Shown here: positions 57,770 through 64,000 of the stretch, one piece after another
How the letters are laid out: every line of letters begins with the position of its first letter
How positions within the stretch are numbered: the first letter of the stretch is position 1
Program-made: the position numbers and the translations under genes
Assembly: GCF_000170895.1 (NCBI RefSeq)
Contig: NZ_ABCS01000024.1
Span: 49,885-113,884 of the forward strand
Direction: 5' to 3'
From: Plesiocystis pacifica SIR-1
GTDB lineage: Bacteria > Myxococcota_A > Polyangia > Nannocystales > Nannocystaceae
DNA: 64,000 nt
Notes under the pieces: model-generated
Databases searched by the model: none
What the model saw: the letters and a program-made list of their open reading frames with translations, nothing else
What the model was told of the DNA's origin: nothing

Positions 57770-57898
57770 CTCGACCTCGGGTTGGCCGCGCGTGTTTGGG
57801 ATTGTTGGTCGATGTTTGCTCGGGGTTCGAAGCGCGAGCTGGGTCACCGAGGAGGCGGCGTGCGAGGGGCTCGGGGGCGCGAGCGTCGAAGGATTCGT

Positions 57899-57904
57899 TA
57901 TGCT
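57899..57904 (+). promoter_or_regulatory. putative -10 box for a leaderless start
   Basis: TATGCT, 7 nt before the ATG at 57912. The ATG at 57900 overlaps the box. Confidence 0.38.
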
Positions 57905-57911
57905 CTGGAGA

Positions 57912-58982
<1,071 letters not shown>

Positions 58983-58984
58983 CG

Positions 58985-59536
58985 ATGGGTCGAGGGGACC
59001 GAGCCGAGGCCGCGGTGGCCGAGCGCGAGCGAGACGAGCGCCTCGCGGCGATCTACGCCGAGCACTTCGACTTCGTGTGGCGGAGCTCGCTGAGCCTCGG
59101 GGCGGCCGAGGCCGAGGCGGAGGACATCGCCCAGGACGTGTTCCTGGTCGTCCGTCGCCGCCTGCCCGACTACGACCCGAGCCGGCCGATCCGCCCGTGG
59201 CTGTTCGGCATCGTTCGCCGCGTGGCCAAGGACCGCCGGCGCAGCGCGACCCGGGCCAAACGGCGCCTGCGCCTGCTGCCCGCCGACTCCGCTCGCGGGA
59301 GCGACAACCCCGACCCCGAGCAGACCGCAGCGCGCAGCGAAGCCACGGACTTCGTCGAGGCCTTCCTGGCGACCCTGGACGAGTCGCGCCGCTCGATCTT
59401 CGTGCTGTCCGAGGCCGAGGGGCTCTCGGGCACGGAGATCGCCGAGGCCCTGGGCATCAACCGCAACACCGTCTACACCCGCCTGCGCGCGACTCGGCAG
59501 CTGTTCGCGCAGGCCATCGAGAAGCGAAGGCAATGA
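58985..59536 (+). CDS. ECF-family RNA polymerase sigma factor
   Basis: 183 residues from the ATG at 58985. Region 2 (AAIYAEHFDFVWRSSLSLG, AEDIAQDVFLVVRRRLPDY, PWLFGIVRRVAKD) and region 4 (LDESRRSIFVLSEAEGLSGT, IAEALGINRNTVYTRLRATR) are clear. It would direct polymerase to an envelope-stress or developmental regulon. AAGG 8 nt upstream favours 58985 over the GTG at 58979, which overlaps the previous stop. Coupled to a membrane protein gene downstream that may restrain it. Confidence 0.93.
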   Translation: MGRGDRAEAAVAERERDERLAAIYAEHFDFVWRSSLSLGAAEAEAEDIAQDVFLVVRRRLPDYDPSRPIRPWLFGIVRRVAKDRRRSATRAKRRLRLLPADSARGSDNPDPEQTAARSEATDFVEAFLATLDESRRSIFVLSEAEGLSGTEIAEALGINRNTVYTRLRATRQLFAQAIEKRRQ

Positions 59537-60363
59537 CCATGGAAGACAAGGGCGAGCAGGGACGAGCGCTCATCGAGGCGTGGACGCAGGCGCGGACGCC
59601 CTCGGCGGAGGTGCGCGCGCGGACTTGGGAGGCGGTGCAGTCCAGGGCGGCCGTCGGTGAGCTGGGGCCCGACCTCGGCCCCGAGTCCGCGGGCGACGTT
59701 GGGGCCTCCGTGGCCACGAGCAGCTCGCCGCAGCTGGTCTTGCTGACCACCACCTTGGTCCTCGGCGTGGGCCTGGGGGCCTTCTTCGCCCTGCGCGACC
59801 GCGGGCCCCAGCTCGACCTGCGCGCGGTGGTTGCCGACGGTCGCCAGGTCAGCGCGGAGGACCTCGGGCAGCCGGAGCCGGAGGCCGATCCCGCGCCAGC
59901 GCGGGTCGAGCTTCCGCGAACGCCTTCGCCGGCGGAGCCCAGCGTTGCCCCGCCGACCGAGCCGAACTCGACGGACGAGGTCGGCGCGCTCGAGGCTGCT
60001 ACTCCGGCGCCCCGGCGCACGGCCGCGCGTGTGGACGCGGACGCCAAGAAGGGCACGGAGGCCGAGCCGGCCAAGGGCGCCGACAGCCTGGCCGTCGAGA
60101 TGCAGCTCCTCGGTGCTGCGCGCTCGGCCTTGAAGGCGGGCGACGTGAAGAAGGCGCTGACCAAGCTCGACGCCCACGCGCAGCGCTTCCCTCGGGGCGC
60201 CCTGGCGACGGAGCGCGAGCTGACCCGGGTCACGGCCCTGTGCGCCGCGGGACGCAGCGACGAGGCCGAGACCGTCGCGCGCCGCTTCATCGCCACCCGA
60301 CCGCAGGCGGGCTACCGCAAGCGCCTGGCGGGCAGCTGCGTCGCGGACCGCCTGGGCGACTGA
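59533..60363 (+). CDS. membrane protein with TPR-like C-terminus, putative sigma regulator
   Basis: 276 residues. The ATG at 59533 overlaps the sigma stop (ATGA); ATG 59539 has better spacing from GAAGG. A cytosolic helical head of about 60 residues, one membrane segment (about 70-90), a Pro/Glu/Ala linker, and a periplasmic TPR/YbgF-like domain (LLGAARSALKAGDVKKAL, FPRGALATERELTRVTAL). Position and topology suggest it controls the ECF sigma factor (inference); no zinc anti-sigma HxxxCxxC motif is present. Confidence 0.82.
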   Translation: MTMEDKGEQGRALIEAWTQARTPSAEVRARTWEAVQSRAAVGELGPDLGPESAGDVGASVATSSSPQLVLLTTTLVLGVGLGAFFALRDRGPQLDLRAVVADGRQVSAEDLGQPEPEADPAPARVELPRTPSPAEPSVAPPTEPNSTDEVGALEAATPAPRRTAARVDADAKKGTEAEPAKGADSLAVEMQLLGAARSALKAGDVKKALTKLDAHAQRFPRGALATERELTRVTALCAAGRSDEAETVARRFIATRPQAGYRKRLAGSCVADRLGD

Positions 60364-60480
60364 GCGCTGCTTTGCCCCACAGCCGCCTCGGACCGGGGGC
60401 GCTTCGTCGCTATCCGCTGTCATGGCGTTATCGGTGCGGGTGTTGTGGTGAGCGTCACAATCGACAATCGGGCAAACGCG

Positions 60481-60507
60481 AGAAAGCCGAGCGATGCTCG
60501 GCTTTCT
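60481..60507 (+). terminator. terminator hairpin of the sigma operon
   Basis: 12-bp stem AGAAAGCCGAGC / GCTCGGCTTTCT with loop GAT. A second hairpin (60511-60535, CGTCC-CCCC with GGGG-GGACG) follows. Confidence 0.7.
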
Positions 60508-60557
60508 GTTCGTCCTCCCCGGGAAGGGGCGGACGATCGGGTCTGCAGACCTCGGCT

Positions 60558-60643
60558 CAGAGACTGTGAATCATTCACAGTCTCTGTCTATTTTAGCCGT
60601 CGTGGACGACGCTACGCCCTCCCTGCCCCACGTCCACGACTCA
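60558..60643 (+). repeat. palindrome plus stop-linked element, copy B
   Basis: CAGAGACTGTGAAT and its exact reverse complement (60558-60571, 60573-60586) with a 1-nt centre, then TCTATTTTAG and one copy of the element seen at 35750. The element ends in the stop codon (TGA, minus strand 60643-60641) of the VWA gene. The hairpin followed by TCTATTTT could end plus-strand transcripts. Confidence 0.85.
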
Positions 60644-61983
60644 GTTGGGGTTGCAGTAGAAGTCGACGTCGGCGGTCAGGACCTCGCCGAAGTCCGCGCA
60701 GGCCTGGCCGCACAGCTTGATCTGCGTGTTCTCCATGTTGTTGTAGATGAAGCCGCTGGTGTCCTCGCAGTCGGCGGGGTTGTCGAGCAGGTCGTACTCG
60801 ATGCCGTCGACGACGACCTTGGTGTACTCGGGGAAGAAGGGCGCCTCGTCGAGGTTGATGAGGCAGCTCTTGCCGTAGGAGTCCTGGACGACCTGGTCGA
60901 GCGCAGCGCGAGCATGTCGGCGTCGTCGGCGAGGTAGTACTCCTGGCCGAAGATGCCCGAGGGCGCGCCGCCGGCCACCGCCATCTGGTTGAGCTGGTCG
61001 ATGATCGGGCCGAAGATCGAGGGCGCGATGCAGACGACGTAGGTGGTGATGCCGTGGTCCTCGCGGGCGGCGGTGATGGTGCTGACGGCGGCCGCGGTGG
61101 CAGCGTCGTCGTCGTTCTCGCAGCCGATGCGGCCGTCGGTGATCAGGATGACGAACTTGTCGCCGTCGGCCTGGTAGGACTCCATGTAGTTCATGGTGTT
61201 GGTCAGCGCGAGGTTGGTCGGCGTGCCGCCGTTGACCTGCGCGAGGGGCCCGGGGATGGTCGACAGCAGCTGCGCCGCGTTGCTCAGGGCGATGGGCACG
61301 TCGGGGGTCGGCGACACGCCGCAGGCGCCGAAGCCCTGGGTCGAGAAGGTCTTCGCGCCGAAGGCGATCTGCTGGTCGGCGTCCTCGTCGACGACGCCCT
61401 CGACGGCCTCGTAGAGCGCCTGCCAGCGGGTCTTGTCGGGGTCCTGGACGTCGAAGCCGACCTCGAGCATGGAGCCCGAGCGGTCGAGGAGGAAGAGCAC
61501 GTCGGGGGGCAGGGGGGCGGCCTCGCCGGACTGCTCGACGCAGGCGCCCTCGTCCTCGGTCGTGGTCTCGGTGGTCTCTTCGCCCATGGTCGTCTCGCCC
61601 ATGTCGGTCTCACCGTCCATGGTCGTCTCACCGTCCATGGTCGTCTCACCGTCCATGGTCGTCTCACCGTCCATGGTCGTCTCGCCCATGTCGGCGGTCT
61701 CGCCCATGTCGGCGGTCTCGCCCATGTCGGCGGTCTCGCCCATGTCGGCGGTCTCGCCCATGTCGGCGGTCTCGCCCATGTCGGTTCCGGTCTCGCTCTC
61801 GTCGGTACCGACCTCGTCGTTGCCACCCGTCGTGGAGTCGCTCTCGCCGGTGTCCTGGTCGCCGAAGTCGTCGTTGCCGTCCTCCCCGCCGCCGCTGTCT
61901 CCGCAGGCGGTCAAGGTCAGAGATCCGGCGAGGGTGGCGGCGGAGGCGAGGATAAAGAGAGGACGGTGGGTCCGAGATGCCAT
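60641..61983 (-). CDS. VWA-domain lipoprotein with repeat linker (frameshifted near its 3' end)
   Basis: About 447 residues if the frame is restored. Leader from the ATG at 61983 ending LTLTAC; acidic linker with two 6-residue repeats (ADMGET and TMDGET types); VWA domain with MIDAS LDRSGSM, FVILITDGRIG. As sequenced, the frame changes at about 60900 and the last 75 residues become Arg/Ser/Thr-rich nonsense to 60676. Restoring one base gives DQVVQDSYGKSC, FPEYTKVVVDGI, DLLDNPADC and a final FYCNPN, with the stop at 60641-60643. Paralogue of the gene at 56693. A good promoter precedes it. Confidence 0.85.
60896..60906 (-). other. one-base frameshift site
   Basis: Upstream reading CTG CGC TCG turns to nonsense, whereas CTC GAC CAG GTC GTC in the next frame is coding to a stop at 60641. 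One base is missing in this GC-dinucleotide stretch relative to an intact gene. Confidence 0.75.
61606..61785. repeat. two families of 18-bp tandem repeats
   Basis: About four units of GTCTCACCGTCCATGGTC and about six of GTCTCGCCCATGTCGGCG, inside the VWA lipoprotein gene, encode the TMDGET and ADMGET linker. Confidence 0.9.
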
Positions 61984-61990
61984 GGCCAAT

Positions 61991-62018
61991 AGTCTACCGT
62001 GCTTTGCTATCCTGCCAA
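61991..62018 (-). promoter_or_regulatory. promoter of the VWA lipoprotein gene
   Basis: -35 TTGGCA (62018-62013), 16-nt spacer, -10 TAGACT (61996-61991), then 7 nt to the ATG at 61983. This is the best complete promoter of the leaderless-type set. Confidence 0.6.
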
Positions 62019-62166
62019 TGAGATCAACGCGATCAAAGCGTATGTAGTTCTAATCTGTACAGTTGGATATGTGCAGATTCGCGCAGCTCGTGCCGAGAGC
62101 ACGACCTCGAACCCGCCCGATCCACCACGCGAACCCCTGCTGAAAGCACCGACGTGTATGTGGCTG

Positions 62167-63690
62167 TCACCCTGAATGCGCGTCGGGTGCTGCGGCGATC
62201 TGCGCAGTGGCTGGGGCGTCCGCTGGCGAGCCCGCCTTGCCCGCAGTCGCGCCAGCTTTGCGCCGCCGCGCAGCTCGACCCTTGCGGTCCTTGCCCTCCC
62301 GGCGATTGCGCTCGAGGTTGACCAGATCCTGGAAATTCAAGGATCCAACCTTACGCTTTTGACCGTCGTCCAGTTCACCGAAGAGCTCGGACAGCGCGTC
62401 TGTGCGGGCCGCTTTGACGTCTCCGCCATCAAACATCTGCAGGATGGGCGCGAGCTCGATCTGCTCGAGGGGCATGCCCGGGACGTAGCCCTGGTCGTTG
62501 CCGAGGGCGACGATGATGCCGGCTCGTTCGAGGGTGTCGGCGAGGGCGACGATCGGGGCCAGGCCCAGGTCGAAGCGCTCGTTGAGCTCGTCGGGGGTCA
62601 ACCCGACGCTGCGTTGGGCCGGCTCCTCGTCGAGCAGACCGAGGGTCGAGCCGCCGGCCCACAGACCGCTCCGAGGCTGCGCGGCTTTCGTGCGCCGCAG
62701 CTCGGCCGCGCGATCGTAGTTGTCGGCGATGGCGAGGAGCAAACGTGCAGCGGTGCGCCCGGGAGCGGGGAGCAACCGGCGCTGCACCCGGTGACTGGGC
62801 TGGACGTAGCCTTCGCGGGCGACGGCGCTGATGTGGTGGACGACGAACGCCGTCTCGGCGCCGAGCAGCACGATCATCCAGCTCACATAGGCCCACACGA
62901 TGAACACCGGGAGGATGGCCAGGGAGCCGTAGAGGCCGCGGTAGGTGCTGATGGCGACGAGGCTCAGGTACTGACCAAAAGCGATCTTTCCAAACTCGAA
63001 CAGCGCCGCCGACAACAGCCCGCCGATCACGGCGGCGCGCCAGCGGACGTTGACGTTGGGTAGGAAGCGGTTGAGCAGGATCAGGCCGATGCTCGTGGTC
63101 ACGACCGGCGTCACCACCCACGCGCTGACCTGCGCGAGCACCGGCTGGGCGAGGCTGTAGAAGATGATGATCGGCCCCAGCGTGGCCAAGGTGTAGAACA
63201 TCGTGAACTTGGCGACGATGGTCCGCGACTTGGAGATGCGCCAGATGTCGTTGACCGTGTTCTCGAGGGTCGAGAAGGCCATGTAGGCGAGGACCACGAT
63301 GACCAGCAGGCCCCAGCTGCCGAGCTCCTGGAGGTTCACGGCCTCGGCCAGGCGCACGACGGTGTCGCCGATCTCGCTGGCTTGCGTGGAGTCGGGGCCG
63401 AGGGCGGTCGCGGCCAGCTCGACGAAGGTCGAGCCGAAGGTCGGATCGATCTTGCTCATGAAGAACAAGATCACGCCCGCGGCCGGCACGATCGAGAACA
63501 GGGTCTGGAGCGTGAGGCTCGACGCCAGCGAGGGGCTGCGGTCGGTGACCAGCCAGCGCCGCAGCGTGTAGGTGATCAGCAGCCAGATGCGTCGACCCGG
63601 CTTGGGGTCGTGCTCCGGCTCCGTGGGCAGCAGCCAGTTCTGGACCCGCGTCAGCCGCGAACGCAGGTTGTGAGCGGCCTGGAACTCCAC
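62167..63690 (-). CDS. YihY/BrkB family inner-membrane protein
   Basis: 507 residues from the GTG at 63690. Six or so membrane helices in the YihY/BrkB arrangement (SLASSLTLQTLFSIVPAAGVIL, LGSWGLLVIVVLAYMAFSTLENTVNDIW, FPVFIVWAYVSWMIVLLGAE-like). A cytosolic winged-helix-like C-terminal part (about 330-470) and a Lys/Ala-rich tail follow. The function of the family is not settled. I prefer 63690 to the GTG at 63699 because the latter overlaps the TAGAGT box, which is 7 nt before 63690. The repeat array lies directly upstream. Confidence 0.9.
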   Translation of the reverse strand: MEFQAAHNLRSRLTRVQNWLLPTEPEHDPKPGRRIWLLITYTLRRWLVTDRSPSLASSLTLQTLFSIVPAAGVILFFMSKIDPTFGSTFVELAATALGPDSTQASEIGDTVVRLAEAVNLQELGSWGLLVIVVLAYMAFSTLENTVNDIWRISKSRTIVAKFTMFYTLATLGPIIIFYSLAQPVLAQVSAWVVTPVVTTSIGLILLNRFLPNVNVRWRAAVIGGLLSAALFEFGKIAFGQYLSLVAISTYRGLYGSLAILPVFIVWAYVSWMIVLLGAETAFVVHHISAVAREGYVQPSHRVQRRLLPAPGRTAARLLLAIADNYDRAAELRRTKAAQPRSGLWAGGSTLGLLDEEPAQRSVGLTPDELNERFDLGLAPIVALADTLERAGIIVALGNDQGYVPGMPLEQIELAPILQMFDGGDVKAARTDALSELFGELDDGQKRKVGSLNFQDLVNLERNRREGKDRKGRAARRRKAGATAGKAGSPADAPATAQIAAAPDAHSG

Positions 63691-63697
63691 CGCGGGC

Positions 63698-63703
63698 ACT
63701 CTA
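63698..63703 (-). promoter_or_regulatory. putative -10 box for a leaderless start
   Basis: TAGAGT on the minus strand, 7 nt before the GTG at 63690. The palindrome at 63706-63734 covers the place where a -35 would be. Confidence 0.4.
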
Positions 63704-63705
63704 AC

Positions 63706-64000
63706 TCAGAGACTGTGATTGAATCACAGTCTCTGTCTATTTTAGCCGTCGTGGACGACGCCACGCCCTCCCTGCCCCACGTCCCTGACTATTTTAGCCG
63801 TCGTGGACGACGCCACGCCCTCCCTGCCCCACGTCCACGACTCAGAGGGTCGGCCAAAACGAGTTTTGCCCGACCCTCTGTCTATTTTAGCCGTCGTGGA
63901 CGACGCCACGCCCTCCCTGCCCCACGTCCCTGACTATTTTAGCCGTCGTGGACGACGCCACGCCCTCCCTGCCCCACGTCCACGACTCAGCCGTCGTGGA
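63706..64000. repeat. tandem array of the stop-linked element with interposed palindromes
   Basis: Palindrome CAGAGACTGTGATT-G-AATCACAGTCTCTG (63706-63734); two element units starting CTATTTTAG at 63737 and 63789 (52-bp period); a second palindrome with arms CAGAGGGTCGG / CCGACCCTCTG and an inner CAAAAC/GTTTTG stem (63843-63880); two more units at 63882 and 63934; then a partial unit cut by the window end. No gene is seen in this stretch. Confidence 0.92.

Noticed and set aside
63706..64000. CRISPR array
   Set aside because: Repeats recur, but units are 52 bp, sit in direct pairs with no spacer, and the inserts are palindromes rather than unique spacers. No cas gene is in view.

Overview
The window is GC-rich, densely coded bacterial chromosome with about 44 protein genes. 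I saw no rRNA, tRNA, phage module, transposase or CRISPR array. The gene content points to a predatory or social myxobacterium (Myxococcota), probably of the Nannocystis/Plesiocystis/Enhygromyxa group. Reasons: many lipoproteins whose lipobox is followed by long Asp/Glu/Thr/Gly/Ser linkers; Ser/Thr kinases fused to ATPase, GAF, PAS, histidine-kinase or TPR parts; a MYXO-CTERM-like tail; a DnaE2 polymerase; and a stand-alone ATP-dependent DNA ligase. The taxon is an inference from content, not from a marker gene.

Layout. 0-6.6 kb: DNA ligase, two small envelope proteins, a two-component pair and an SDR dehydrogenase. 6.8-14.4 kb: a large secreted CLCA-like metalloprotease/VWA/FG-GAP protein broken by a one-base frameshift, then envelope lipoproteins, one combining ExbD-like and TonB-like parts. 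14.4-22.8 kb: a 1,938-residue multi-domain kinase, an enoyl-CoA isomerase/hydratase and an AraC regulator. 22.9-30 kb: a copper monooxygenase-like lipoprotein, an MsrB-like protein, a metallophosphoesterase and a probable outer-membrane protein. 30-38.8 kb: a RecA-fold ATPase with a Met/Gln-rich head, DNA polymerase X with a C-terminal extension, and YHYH, FGE-like and lamin-tail lipoproteins. 38.9-49 kb: a TPR kinase divergent from a small alarmone hydrolase, then an operon of secreted metalloprotease, membrane partner, HTTM protein, small membrane protein and sodium/solute symporter. 49-64 kb: DUF885 peptidase and phosphatase, dnaE2, two VWA lipoproteins (one frameshifted), an ECF sigma operon, a YihY/BrkB protein and a repeat array.

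Three patterns cut across genes. Twelve genes have a TAnnnT hexamer only 5-8 nt before the start codon, which suggests leaderless transcription. Neighbouring genes often overlap at ATGA or GTGA, and several convergent genes overlap at their stop codons. A palindrome-containing element of about 52-60 bp sits exactly between the stops of convergent genes at 35.75 kb, follows the stop of an unrelated gene at 60.6 kb, and forms a tandem array with interposed palindromes at the right end.
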